This document shows positions 39,464-51,853 of a DNA stretch of 64,000 nt, piece by piece. Each line of letters begins with the position of its first letter. Position 1 is the first letter of the stretch. The DNA lies in contig CM035420.1 in assembly GCA_020310875.1 (NCBI GenBank), forward strand, positions 180,119,909 through 180,183,908, given 5' to 3'. Below the pieces are notes generated by a model. The model had not been told where the DNA came from. It saw only the letters and a program-made list of their open reading frames with translations, and did no database searches. The position numbers were made by a program, and so were the translations under genes. This DNA is from Ceratopteris richardii. Lineage: Eukaryota; Streptophyta; Polypodiopsida; Polypodiales; Pteridaceae.

Positions 39464-39994
39464 TCAATTGGTATAATGGTCTCTGGCCTCTAGGCAGTTC
39501 CTGCAAGGAGGGGCATTTTCTAGTAGAGTGCACCTACTTTGGCAATGCCCAGATTCCCCACATCTGAAACAAATGATTGGCCTCCTTGGCCCATTTCCAA
39601 AGTGATCCCTAGGTTGAGGGCTATAAGAGTTACCTTGACTAAGTGCAGCCACCATCACATTAGTTTGTGGTAGGGCTCCTCCTTGTGCCCAATATGTTTG
39701 TGCATGCATCCCTCTTGACCAACATTCTTGAGTCTCATGACTAGCTTTCCTATATAGCTAGCAAGTTACACTTAAAAGTGGACACTCACTTACCACATGA
39801 CCCTGTTTGCTACACATGGTGCACCATAATCCATTTTTGATGGCACTTCCTCGAAGTTCCTGTAGCTCGCATCGAAATTGGGCCAACTCTTCTACTTGGG
39901 CTTCCTCTTCTTTTTGTAGCTTTAAGGCCTCAATTTCTTGCCTCAATTGAGTTACTGCACTTTCCTCCTCTTTATGGGGTTTTTTCCTTTTCAA
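39464..39994 (-). pseudogene. Zinc-knuckle regions of gag
   Basis: A Glu/Gln/Leu-rich probable coiled coil precedes CTMCSKQGHVVSEC (CX2CX4HX4C). A second knuckle, CFRCGESGHCQSRC, follows, with CRNC after it. Two knuckles are common in gypsy nucleocapsids. Confidence 0.78.
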
Positions 39995-40011
39995 GCTCTC
40001 AAGTTCCTTCC

Positions 40012-40605
40012 TTAGCTGAATGGGTCCTCAGATTCTACAGGATATGATAAATTAGATGAGTTTGTCCCATACGGATGCCTAATCTGCTCCATTCTTGTGG
40101 CAATAATAATGAACTCTTCAATTGTTGTTGTAGGTAACAGTAACTCCTTAATTTTACATTGTGTTGAGATTGGAAGTGGTTTAGCGAGCCACTTCTTGAT
40201 GAAAAAGTCATGGGGAGGGTCTCGTAATTTAGCCATCAATGCCTTGGCTCCAATGACAAATTCTGGAGAGGTCTCCCTAGGACCTAGTCTTAGATTTTCT
40301 AACCCTTCAATAATATTTCCGATTTTGTTTTCTTGTTGGAATTGTGTCTTAAATTCTTCTTTCATTAGGTCCCATCTAGTGAAGTGATTATTAGCAAACT
40401 GATTAAACCATTTGTTTGGTAACCCTTCTAATGTGGCTGGGAAAAGAATAAAAAATGCATCTCTTCCCATCAGATCATTTGTCTTACATAAGGCCAAAAA
40501 TCTCCTAATTTGTTCATCTGGGTCTTCTTGTGCTAATCCCTTGAAAGATGGAAATTTGATGTTTAACTTGGAGATTAGAGTTTCTAAATGTACCTGAGCT
40601 GCCAT
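40012..40605 (-). pseudogene. Retrotransposon gag (capsid-like) region
   Basis: 197 codons: FKGLAQEDPDEQIRRFLALC, FPATLEGLPNKWFNQF, WDLMKEEFKTQF and LRLGPRETSPEFV match the retrotransposon gag domain (helical capsid-like core; the LPNKWF / WDLMKEEF pair corresponds to the A..WW / W..l...F motif). In vivo gag packages element RNA. Confidence 0.85.
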
Positions 40606-40871
40606 GTTCCTTACTGATGATGTTGATGATAAAGGGATGGTTGACTTTCAAATTGCATTTCTTCTTATTGTTTTGCAAGGAACCCTCAAGGTTTGAGACC
40701 AGGTTCCAATCATGAGCTGCTCATAATCCTCTTAAGCTAAGAGAATTCCGAACAGAAGAAAGATTACCTCTCAACTAGCAGTGTCGGTATCTTTGCACTC
40801 TTCTACACTTTGCAACTATTGCTTCTCCTATGCTCAAGCCTCCTTGATGTCTCACCAAGTATGCCAAATTT

Positions 40872-41883
40872 TGTTGGGGGATTCTTGTGTAGAAAGGGAC
40901 TTGAGTGTTTGTAGGAGAAGGAAGAAGGAGAAGAAGTGAAATATAGACATCAGAAGCTTTTGTATATATATATTATAAAGATAAAAATATAATGATTATG
41001 TATAGCACAAAACCAAATGCTCTCTGTGTGGAATGCGTAATCCCAAAGAGTACATAAACACACAAGGTACAAGATACCCAAAGTTCCTTATGCCACCAAT
41101 CTTCTTTGCACTAGACCTCAACCTTCTCGAGGAGCTTGCACTTGTGCACACCTTGCACTCAAGCATCCAATAGGGTAGGAGGGATGGACAATCAAGGTGG
41201 CACAATGGTACCTTGTGCCACCTTGATTGTCTAGCTTAGTCTCTCTCTCTGCACTACTTCTCTACACACTAGATCACACTCTTGCACACTTTGTCTCACA
41301 CTTGCTTCTCTGCATCGCACCCTAGCTGAATGTCCCTTGCTCTTCTCACTCCTTGTAGACTATGCTCTCACTTGCTTAGTCTAACCAAGAATAATGCATG
41401 TTCTTGAGTTGAGTGTCGATTCACTTATGTACATCAGTGCTAACTGATAGCATATCTTGCTGCTCACTTTGATGTCCCAAGAATGTCTCAAAATGTGTAC
41501 AACCAACAACTCTCTATTTTGTCCTATACTGACTTTAGGACTTAAAGACAATTTTAAATGGGAGGCCATACTTTCACTTTTGTGTACTGCTTCTTCTTCA
41601 ACTGCCTTCACTTTTGTCCTTCAATTCTCCAAATGTGCACAAAAGGGAGGGTTCACCTGAACCTTCCAAACAATTTAAAATCCTTGAAAACCCTATAGAA
41701 ATACCACCTGCAACCCGCATTCCACTTTCTGCAAAACATAACCATTGTGATAAATTGATTGAGCACTACCTGTGCACGTTGACCAACTTGATTTTGACCA
41801 CTTTGACTTTCATAATCTTGAGTTTGAACATTTTGAGTTGGATTGACTTGACTTTGACCACTTTGACTTTGATTGGCTCAACA
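40872..41883 (-). repeat. 5' LTR of the gag-protease element
   Basis: TG...CA, 1012 bp, next to target duplication ataga (41884-41888). Contains a TATATATA stretch near 40962-40972. Confidence 0.85.
41779..41876. repeat. TTGAC array in the 5' LTR (start of U3 on the minus strand)
   Basis: Seven TTGAC[C/T] cores in about 100 bp, in units like actttgaccactttgacttt. It corresponds to the array at 36478-36555. Confidence 0.85.
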
Positions 41884-41888
41884 ATAGA

Positions 41889-42870
41889 GAAAATTTTGTT
41901 GTGCCTTGCTAAACTACACACATTGTGAACCTACCTATGGCTATCATTGATGATAGTGGAAAAGCTGCCAAATGCTATCCAGTTGTTGGATATGCACTAA
42001 GTGCATGTGTCAAACCGAGTGCCATGAACTCACATTCAGTGGTGTGCCAACAAGGGGTTGCTAGAATATGCCATGACCAGTTGGCATAACATTCTAGTGC
42101 ACCCCATGTTGATCATGTTCGTACTTCAAATGCATGAGCAGTTGGAGCAGGAAGGTGATAACATTTTGGTTTAGTAGATAAAAATCATTAAGGAGAATGT
42201 AATAGTAAAGATCTTGAGTATGTTTCTCAGTGGTTGGGAATCAGCAATGATGGCATTATAGCCTTTGCCTCTTTGGTTCCATTGGAAGAGATGGAGATTT
42301 TTTTTTCCACAAACCATGTTCAAGAGAGTACAAGTATTCACAACTCCAAGAAATCTTGCCATGGTGGATGGGATAGGAATTTTCCTCATCTGATTTGGAG
42401 CAATCATCCTTGCTCAATTTTGCATATGTAGGTAAAGGTGTACTCAATGCCTTTCCACCCTACATATTGAACCTATGAAATACTTTGGATATGTACTCAC
42501 TTTGAGACAAGCATATGCAATTTTTACTCGTATCTCACAGAATGTTTTTCAATGATCAGGTGTAACTGAAGCCTGTGAAGCACAACATATCAAGGATTTA
42601 ATCTCTAATCTTCACTTTGTAAATCCATTGTGGTTATCCAAGAACCCACATGAGGATGCATGATATTCTCAGAAATTTATCTATAATGTCCAATTTTATT
42701 AAGAGTGCTTCTTAAAGCGATGACAAAGAAAAACAAAAGGTTGCTCCCTCTACAATTTGATGAAGATTGGATTTGAACTTGAATAGCCATCACAATGCAC
42801 AAACATCCTATCCATGAAAACAAAGCTATATGTTGACCATAGGTTGTTCTAAAAAAAAAAACCTAGTTTA
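41889..42870. other. Unassigned sequence
   Basis: AT-rich DNA without a recognised gene; may be old retroelement debris. Confidence 0.5.
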
Positions 42871-43406
42871 GAGAGAAGAAGCAAATCATGGAGGAAAGCA
42901 TCTTTGACCTCTTTGAAAGGGTTACATTCATTCTCCAAATTTGATAATTTTCTATTATATTTGTTGTTTGGAATACTTTCTATAGGAATATTGATTCAAA
43001 AGGGAGAATTTATCTACAAGTTCACTTTGCAGAGCATCCAAAGTAGGCACTTCAAACATGTTTCTAGCCAATGGCAACTTAGTGGCTAGTCAACTTTGGA
43101 TGTGCAATGCTCTTCACTCCGGTGTCTGATTTCAGAGAAGAAGAAGAAGCAAATCATGGAGGAAAGCATCTTTGACCTCTTTGAAAGGGTTACATTCATT
43201 GTCCAAATTTGATAATTTTTTACTATATTTTTTGTTTGGAATATTTTCTATAGGAATATTGATTCAAAAGGGAGAATTTATCTCCAAGTTCACTTTGGAG
43301 ACCATCCAAAGTAGGCACTTCAAACATCTTTCTAGCCAATGGCAACTTAGTAGCTAGTCAACTTTGGATGTGCAATGCTCTTCACTCCAGTGTCTGATTT
43401 CAATGA
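42871..43406. repeat. 268-bp tandem duplication
   Basis: The sequence starting agaagcaaatcatggaggaa occurs at 42877 and 43145, ending with ttcactcc(g/a)gtgtctgattt. The copies differ at roughly a dozen positions. Each has a similar 61-codon frame without a known motif. Confidence 0.88.
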
Positions 43407-44768
43407 TTTTTAGCTTATTGAATATCTCATTTTACAAGCTTTCCAACGGTACAAAGATCACTAGAATTGAAAGAGACTCAGTAGGTTTGCATTGAGAATT
43501 GTTTCTCAACAGCCATCTTCTAAGCTTGTATAAGTAGGAAATTCCTACTTAGCATTGTGATTTTCTATATGTCACAAATGATGTGTCTTAGGAAATTTAA
43601 TATATGTATATTGGCACATGTAAGTGCCTTAGGGATACTTATTTATGGACATGTTTGTGCTCTTGTAACATTTATTATGCCCCAATGTTAAGGGGAAACA
43701 TCAGATTTGCTTTGTACAAAAGAAAGAGGACAGGAAAAGCAGATGCAAGTGTGTCTCAAGGCATGAAGGACCATGAGAGATGGAAGGCTCAATGTTACAT
43801 GTCTTCTACAACATTTAAGAGCTGATGGATCATGGATCATCACAGGGAAGACCCTTTTACTCTTGATTTTCTATTTTCTCCTATTTGACTTGGCTGCATG
43901 ATGCATAGTTTATTGCATATGCATGGTTGTGAAGATGAACCATAGGAATGTTTAAATTCTCTTTATTTGAGAATTTGTGAAAGATTATAAATCTTTAATT
44001 AAGAAAAGAAAGGAACAACAACTCCATGCATCTTGCAACGTTATCCATGGTATACTAAATTAAAAAGCCTATGCAGGAAATTTGGGAATTATTCAAGTCC
44101 CATTTTATTACTTACTATGTTAACTTCTTAAGTTTTAGCCCAGCCTTGATACTCCATTTATAATACAATGATTCTTAATATTAAAGTGTCAAATTTCAAT
44201 ACTCCAATCAATAGATAATAGCATGTTGTAGTGTGTGGATGACTCAAAAAGTAAAACATTGGGACACAAAGCACTTTCTCAAAATCTTCTGTAATTCCCA
44301 TTTTTCATGAATAGGCCTTTTAAGGAAAAAAGAAGAAGTAGCGTACTTGTTAAGTATAGGGATATAATCCTATTCCTTTCCACTTGAGAGAAGATCATTG
44401 AATCTTCATTAGAGTCCCATTGATGGGGACTAAGGGGTACATATGATAGGAGTCCAAAGAGTGAGTAAGTTAAACTCTATAGTTAGAGAATGTAATGAAC
44501 CTTCAAAGAAAGTCTCTTAGTACTAGAGAATATGGGGTGTTGAAGAAAATGCCCATATGGAGTCATATTTTGGATTGTTCAATATTTAATGTAGTCAATT
44601 GACATTAGAGCTAGCTATTCTTGATGGCACATCTAAGATGGAAACCATTTAGAGTGTTTGGCATCACTTATGGGTTTCACAAAGAGCATTGATTCATGCT
44701 CACATCACTCACCTAGGTTTTAGTATTGACCTTAGCTCACTTTTGAGCAGTGGATTTCACTTAGAGAG
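43407..44768. other. Unassigned sequence
   Basis: AT-rich; short frames only, nothing recognised. It ends at the target site of the 44.8-kb copia. Confidence 0.5.
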
Positions 44769-44773
44769 GAAGT
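44769..44773. repeat. Target-site duplication of the 44.8-kb copia, left copy
   Basis: gaagt, repeated at 51230-51234. Confidence 0.92.
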
Positions 44774-45857
44774 TGTTGAGAGTGATGGATGGATGCACTC
44801 AGGAAATCAGTTGGTGCTGCAAAACCTGCTTCACACCTGCCCTCTTTTTCTTCAGAAATGCTTAGCACACTTGCTTAGCTTCCAAATGACACAAAGAAAC
44901 CATGTATGTACTTTGGAAATGGTTTAGGTAATGATCAACCCAAAACAGATAACTTTGTACTTCAAAAATCAAGCAAAACTTTCTATTCCTGTAGTGATAC
45001 CTGCTCAGACTTTTACTCAGTGTGTCCAGCACACTTAAAATTGGAACAATTCCTTTTGGGAGTATTAATGTACCTTAGTAAGCTACCAATCACAAGTGAA
45101 ATCACTTCAATTGATAAACTATGCACTGAGAAATAAGTTTAGCAAAATTATAATCACCCCCGACTTTTCAGGAACTCTGCAGACAAATACCAGTGTGCAC
45201 CTCGACTCGATTTTCTCCCAATTGGCTGAATGGAATCCTTTGAAATTTTGTATGCTTGTAGTAGACTTTGAGCTGGTTCCAATGAGCTATAGAACACTTG
45301 ATTTGGTTCAGTAGATCCAGAGCAATGCTTCTTTGAAGTTGACAGACTTGGAGTAGGTGACTCAGACAAAACAGAGATGATGAATGTATACTTCTATTGA
45401 TATATGTGTTTGTACAATCTCATTAGCTTGCCAAGCAGAGCTAAATGAGGTAGTGTGATGTTGGGTATAGAGTAGCCCTCACACACAATGAGTTACAAGG
45501 AGATTTTGCCTCGGGGAGTGAGCTAGAATGATAGTGTACCCCGCGACTTTTTCATTACATGCTTTATAGGAATTTGATCTTCTTTTGAATTTGAATTTCA
45601 AACTTAGGCTCCCTTGAATCTCTCCTCTAAAAGTAGGGAGATATTCTCTCCATCTCAACAATAAAAAATCCACGACTCTAGTGGTAGGTAAGTGACTTAA
45701 GGTGATTACAACCAACTGATAAGTCACTTAGACTTTTACAAGGGGTAAAGAAGTAAGAACATTATTTGAGTGAAGCCTTAATAAACCTTTATCCATGCTA
45801 GTTTTCAATAAGTCTAAGGGTCCAAGCCAATGTGTGTAGGCTTGTCTTGCACCAACA
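44774..45857 (-). repeat. 3' LTR of the young copia
   Basis: TG...CA on both strands; next to polypurine tract gaggggga (minus strand) at about 45858-45870. The 72-76 aa frames inside recur exactly in the other LTR and are not genes. Confidence 0.95.
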
Positions 45858-45898
45858 GCTCCCCCTCAAGCCAAACACTTTGGCTTAAGTCTTCTTCT

Positions 45899-48800
45899 TC
45901 ATTCTTCAATTACTTCCTGTAGTCCAATCATAGATTTGAATCTGCATAACTTGGTTCCATCCAATGCCTTTGTAAGTAAATCTGCACATTGCATATTAGT
46001 AGATACATATGTCAATTGTATATCTTTACTTAGCAATTTCTCTCTCACATAGTGGTAATGAACCTCTATGTGCTTTGTTCTGGCATGATAAATTGGGTTT
46101 GCTGCAAGGTGAAGAGAGCTAGTGTTATCTCCAAATATGATAGGTGGTCTTGTGAATAGACCTAACTCTGTATATAGAAGCTTCAACCAGATAGCTTCTT
46201 GAGTAGCATTTGCAAGTCCTCTATACTCTGCTTCAGTGGATGACAATGCCACTGTAGGTTGCTTCTTAGCTGACCAAGAGATAGGCTTATCTCCTGCAAA
46301 ACAAATGTAACCTGAGGTGCTTCTCCTATCATCCTTACATCCTGCCCAATCTGCATCTGAGTAAACCTTAATGTCAATGTCTGATGTATAAGGAAAATAC
46401 AAACCATGACTTTGAGTTCCCTTGAGGTACTTCAAGATCTTCTTGGCTGCCTCTAGATGAGGTACTCTAGGTTTGTGCATGAATTGACTAAGCACACTTA
46501 CACCATAAGCTATGTCAATTCTTGTCAAGGTAGCATAGTTCAAACTACCCACCATACTTTGGTATCCTGTAATGTCTTTGATTTCTTCTCCTTCATGAGC
46601 ACTTAGCTTTTGGTTAACCTCCATTGGAGTAGTAGATACCTTAGCATCCTGCAAACCAAACTTCTTGACCATATCCTGCACATACTTCTTTTGAGTGATG
46701 TAGATACCTGAGTTTGTGTAGATCAATTCAAGACCTAGAAAATATTTTAGTAATCCAAGATCACTAATCTTAAATTCTTTCATCATCTGTCCTTTGATGT
46801 GTCTAATCCCATTGACATCATTACCTGTAATGATGATGTCATCAACATAAACACATAAGTAGATTACCTCTGTATTACTTCTCTTTATGAATAGAGAAGT
46901 GTCTGCTTTGCTCATCACAAATCCTTGGTCTTGGAGGTAGGTGGTCAATCTGTAATTCCATGCTCTAGGTGCCTGCTTCAAACCATACAGAGCCTTCTTC
47001 AATTTACAAACATAATGTACCTTTCTTGGATCTTCATAGCCAGGTGGTTGTGACATGTAGACTTCTTCAGATATCCATCCATTCAAGAATGCATTCTTCA
47101 CATCCAATTGGTACATGTTCCAATTCTTGGATACAGCTACACTCACCAAAACTCTGATAGTTGGCATCTTGGCCACAGGAGAAAATGTCTCCTCATAATC
47201 AATGCCTTGGGTTTGTGCAAAACCCTTGGCTACCAACCTAGCTTTGTACCTGTTAATTGTTCCATCTGAATTCTTCTTCAATTTGTAGATCCATCTGGAT
47301 CCTATTACCTTCATAGTATCCTTCTTGGGTACCAAGTCCCAAGTATCACTCTCTTGGAGGGCTTCTATCTCCTCATCCATGGCTTCTCTCCATTCTGGCT
47401 TTGTAATTGCTTCTTCATAGGTACCTGGTTCTTCATTCAACAAGTCTTTTGCAAGATATACAGAGTGTTTAGTTACAAGTGATGTGTCATACCCAAATCT
47501 GATAGGTTTCTTCTTCTCTCTCTGAGATCTTCTCATAGCTTGAGTAGAAGTTTCTGCCTTGTCCTCCAATTGCTTCATCTTCATCTTTCCTTTGGATTTC
47601 CAAGCCTTAAACTCTTCAAGGTTGATGGTATCATCATCTGAGCTTGAATCTTCTTGCTGAGTTGGCTCTTCCTTGGTAAGCTTTGGGAAATCTTCCTCCA
47701 TGTCATAGGGTAAACTCACTTTCCTGCATTCATTCTCATACCATGAGTCATTCTCATCAAATATGACATCTCTGCTTACCTTGAAGCCTTTGTTTGTGGG
47801 GTTGTAGAATCTGTATCCCTTTTGGTTTAAATCATAGCCAATGAAGATACATTTCTCTGCCTTTGGGTCTAGCTTTCCTCTTACCTGTGAGGGAATATGC
47901 ACATATGCTATACAACCAAAGATTTTGCAATGATCCAGAGAGGGTCTCTTACCATGCCATGCTTCATATGGAGTCATGCCATCAAGTGATTTGGATGGCA
48001 ACCTGTTGATGAGGTAAGTGGCAGTGGACACACTCTCTGCCCATAAGTAATTTGGCAACTTTTTCTCATTGAGCATAGACCTAGCTGTTTCCACTATAAG
48101 TCTATTCCTTCTTTCTGCTACCCCATTTTGTTCAGGTGAATATCTGGTAGTGATCTCTCTCTTGATGCCTCTTTCCTGCAAGAAATCTTCAAACTCATTG
48201 GAGAAATACTCTCCTCCACCATCTGACCTTAGCCTCTTCAAGCTTCTACCTGTTTGATTCTCAACAAGTGCAAGATACCTCTTGAAACAATTAAACACTT
48301 CATCTTTATGCTTCATAAAATATAAAATGGTCCACCTGCTATAGTCATCAATAAAAGACACATAATATCTTGAACCAGAAATGGAAGGGTCCTTGCTAGG
48401 TCCCCAAACATCTGTGTGTACCAAGTCTAGGTAGTCTTCATGCATGAAACCTTTTCTTGAATAGGGTAATCTGTGAGACTTACCAAATTGACATGATCCA
48501 CATTTGTAATCATGTGTTGCTTGGATACATTAGGTATCCCAAGCACACATTGATCCCTGCACATTTGCTTAAGAGTCCTTTCACCTATGTGTCCTAATCT
48601 TTTGTGCCATATCTCTAACTCTGAGAGTGTCTGATCCTTATAATTATACAAAGCAATGTTTTTTGTATCCTCTAGCTCAAATGTAAATAATCTACCTGAT
48701 TTCTCCCCTTTGGCTATCCTTCTGAATCCTTGTTTTGGGTCCTCCACATATGCTCCATGTTGTGTGAATCTGACCTGCAAACCTTTCTCCACAATCTGAC

Positions 48801-50145
48801 CAACACTCATTAAATTTTTAGTTATTGTTGGTACATAGAGTACCCTGCTTAATAGATTTTGATTGCCATCACATGTCTTCACATTTCCAACTTTGACAAC
48901 AGAGTGTTTAGTGTCATCACCTGTTTGTACCTGATGTTTGCCCTTGGGCTCTTCCAAATCAGAAAGTAATGCCACATTGCCAGCTACATGGTTAGAACAT
49001 CCTGAGTCAATGTAAAATAAATGATCATCATTTGTACCTATCTTTGAGGTCATGTTCATGATCAATAAGGAGTCATCTTGCTCCTCTGTGTAGTTGTTGT
49101 AGTCTCTTCTATTTCTGAATCCACCTTGGTAGCTTCCATTGTGGTTGTTGTTGTAATTGTTGTTGTATTGGTTGTTATACCCATTGTAGCTTTGATGTTG
49201 GTTGAATCTGCCTCTTCCTTGAGAGTATCCACCTCTTGAGTAGCCTCTTCCTCTCTGATTTTTGTAGTTCTTGTAGCATTCATCTGTGGTATGATTGGAC
49301 AACCCACAGATGTTGCAAGGTGATGAGTTGTAGGGTCTCCCCTTACCTGGCTTACCTCCTCTGCCTCTTCCTCTAGATGACCTACCTCTCCCTGCATAAT
49401 TGGCTTGAGAGGTAGAGCCTTCTTCATCCTGTTTCTTCTTGCCTTTATCTTTAACTTTCTTATCAGTAAAGAGAGCAGAGGGGTTATTACCTTTTGATTG
49501 ATCTCCAGCTTTGGTGAACTTTGCTTCATGTGTAAATAGTTGGCCCATGAGTGTTGTGAGATCAGGGGTATGCATGTCCATGTAGAGATCCATTGCAGTG
49601 GTGAAACTTTCCCACTTATCATCTGCCTTGAGTCCATTTGTCACTTGCCTGACTATTTGCTCCTCTTCAATTTCCTCTCCAATGCTTGCTAGTTGGTCTG
49701 CCACATCTTTGATCTTTGTCACATAATCTGAGACTGATTGCTTGGGCTGCTTCCTCAGTGTTGTGAACTCTATCCATAATTGGTTCTTTCTAGCCCTTGT
49801 GTTGGAAGAAAAGTAATTTGACAAGGTTTCCCAAGTCTCTTGGGAAGTCTTACAGTTTCTTACATGAGGTAAAAGAAAGTCAGATATAGAGTTTAAGAGA
49901 TAAGACCTTGCCAAAGCATCCTTTGCACACCATTGGTTGAGTCTTTCATGCTCATCCTTTGTAGGTAGTCCTCTAGTCTTGAATGAGGGCAACTCCTCAT
50001 CTCCTGATATGTATCCAAATAGACTTCTCCCTTGTAGATAGGTCTTCATTCTCAATGACCAAGCTTGATAGTTGTTTCTGTCCAATTTGTCAATGAAGGA
50101 GGGGAAACCATCACCCATGATTACCTTGTTTTGCTCTGATACCAC
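45899..50145 (-). pseudogene. Copia gag-pol region (young element)
   Basis: Parts from 5' to 3' on the minus strand: gag with DKLDRNNYQAWSLRM and a UBN2-like helical region; Arg/Gly-rich linker; zinc knuckle CNICGLSNHTTDEC; a Gly/Tyr/Asn/Gln-rich low-complexity stretch; protease (YIDSGCSNH, about 49015); GAG-pre-integrase (WHKRLGHIGERTL, about 48610); integrase (HTDVWGP about 48415, DGGGEYF about 48220); RT (about 47340-46600, YVDDIIITG about 46850); RNase H (SDADWAG about 46355; SSTEAEYRGL; HARTKHIEVHYH). Known role: one polyprotein supplying all copy-and-paste functions. Very little decay. Confidence 0.93.
50133..50144 (-). promoter_or_regulatory. Primer-binding site (initiator tRNA-Met) of the young copia
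   Basis: TGGTATCAGAGC on the minus strand, one base after the 5' LTR. Confidence 0.9.
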
Positions 50146-51229
50146 TGTTGAGAGTGATGGATGGATGCACTCAGGAAATCAGTTGGTGCTGCAAAACCTG
50201 CTTCACACCTGCCCTCTTTTTCTTCAGAAATGCTTAGCACACTTGCTTAGCTTCCAAATGACACAAAGAAACCATGTATGTACTTTGGAAATGGTTTAGG
50301 TAATGATCAACCCAAAACAGATAACTTTGTACTTCAAAAATCAAGCAAAACTTTCTATTCCTGTAGTGATACCTGCTCAGACTTTTACTCAGTGTGTCCA
50401 GCACACTTAAAATTGGAACAATTCCTTTTGGGAGTATTAATGTACCTTAGTAAGCTACCAATCACAAGTGAAATCACTTCAATTGATAAACTATGCACTG
50501 AGAAATAAGTTTAGCAAAATTATAATCACCCCCGACTTTTCAGGAACTCTGCAGACAAATACCAGTGTGCACTTCGACTCGATTTTCTCCCAATTGGCTG
50601 AATGGAATCCTTTGAAATTTTGTATGCTTGTAGTAGACTTTGAGCTGGTTCCAATGAGCTATAGAACACTTGATTTGGTTCAGTAGATCCAGAGCAATGC
50701 TTCTTTGAAGTTGACAGACTTGGAGTAGGTGACTCAGACAAAACAGAGATGATGAATGTATACTTCTATTGATATATGTGTTTGTACAATCTCATTAGCT
50801 TGCCAAGCAGAGCTAAATGAGGTAGTGTGATGTTGGGTATAGAGTAGCCCTCACACACAATGAGTTACAAGGAGATTTTGCCTCGGGGAGTGAGCTAGAA
50901 TGACAGTGTACCCCGCGACTTTTTCATTACATGCTTTATAGGAATTTGATCTTCTTTTGAATTTGGATTTCAAACTTAGGCTCCCTTGAATCTCTCCTCT
51001 AAAAGTAGGGAGATATTCTCTCCATCTCAACAATCAAAAATCCACGACTCTAGTGGTAGGTAAGTGACTTAAGGTGATTACAACCAACTGATAAGTCACT
51101 TAGACTTTTACAAGGGGTAAAGAAGTAAGAACATTATTTGAGTGAAGCCTTAATAAACCTTTATCCATGCTAGTTTTCAATAAGTCTAAGGGTCCAAGCC
51201 AATGTGTGTAGGCTTGTCTTGCACCAACA
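50146..51229 (-). repeat. 5' LTR of the young copia
   Basis: Nearly identical to 44774-45857. Its promoter would transcribe leftward. Confidence 0.95.
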
Positions 51230-51234
51230 GAAGT

Positions 51235-51848
51235 AAGATAGGATGCCATATATTGGAACTTCACTAGCTCGCCTTGGTAGATTGATGGTCTTTGTATCAT
51301 AACCAAGCTACTCTAGTTATACCATATGGGATTCATGAGAATCCACAAGATAGGATATATGAGAGCTCCATTTTAAGAACGGGACCTAGGTATATAATAT
51401 GTTTAGTGATTTTATGCTTCGTCATGTATATACATAGAAAAGGAAAATTTAGTAGTACTAGGATCCCTATACATAATCCTTATGGATTTAGACTATAGGA
51501 TTCCTAAGGGGAAGGAGATATATCTTCACCATTAAGAATGTGCATAGACAATCCTATGGATTTTAAGAAGTTGGATAGAGGATTACGGGAGATACATTTA
51601 TGCTCATCATCAAGGTATTGAAGGTTTACTTACCTTCAAAAGAGTTTCACACTATGATAAGGGGACTATGGGCATCATAAGGAATACCCAAAGAGTGACT
51701 AGTTTCACTCATGCACATCACTTGAGTATGCACTGTAGTATTTTTGCTACACTACTTATGAAACCAATAAGATGGGATCATAGAGATGGGTTTCATGAGA
51801 GAGCATCGAGAGGTGCTAATGTGATCTCAGTGATGGTTAGGAAGGCCA
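51235..51848. other. Spacer between two copia elements
   Basis: No gene recognised. A phrase near 51326 (atatgggattcatgagaat) has a diverged echo near 58376, on the far side of the next copia. Confidence 0.5.
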
Positions 51849-51853
51849 TAGAT

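Larger units (their letters stand above)
36449..41883 (-). mobile_element. Gypsy-type element with gag and protease only, W-box-like arrays in LTRs
   Basis: Bounded by ataga duplications. Both ends carry TGTTGGGGGATTC ... TTTGATTGGCTCAA(C/T)A; the right LTR (40872-41883) is about 1 kb and the left (36449-36562) far shorter. Minus strand parts: gag (about 40605-40010), two zinc-knuckle regions (CTMCSKQGHVVSEC; CFRCGESGHCQSRC), aspartic protease (IVDGGSGINLM, about 38880). No RT, RNase H or integrase was found in 36563-38150. The sequence after the 5' LTR (TTTGGCATACTTGG) vaguely recalls the primer site of Athila/Tat gypsies, and a polypurine tract (aggggg) adjoins the left LTR. Looks non-autonomous, with several breaks. 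Confidence 0.82.
44774..51229 (-). mobile_element. Young Ty1/copia retrotransposon, almost whole
   Basis: LTRs 44774-45857 and 50146-51229 have equal length (1084 bp) and by eye differ at only about four positions (about 0.4%), so it inserted recently (about 0.1-0.2 million years at 1.3e-8 substitutions per site per year, an assumed rate). Perfect 5-bp target duplication. Minus-strand order: PBS TGGTATCAGAGC, gag, protease, integrase, RT, RNase H, polypurine tract. The gag-pol looks almost whole, with about one break. Same LTR start (TGTTGG(A/T)GCAAG) and gag type as the copias at 23 and 52 kb. Confidence 0.95.

Noticed and set aside
44906-45314. Two small plus-strand frames (72-76 codons) as host genes
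   Set aside because: They recur almost exactly at 50278-50686 because both lie in the LTRs of the young copia.
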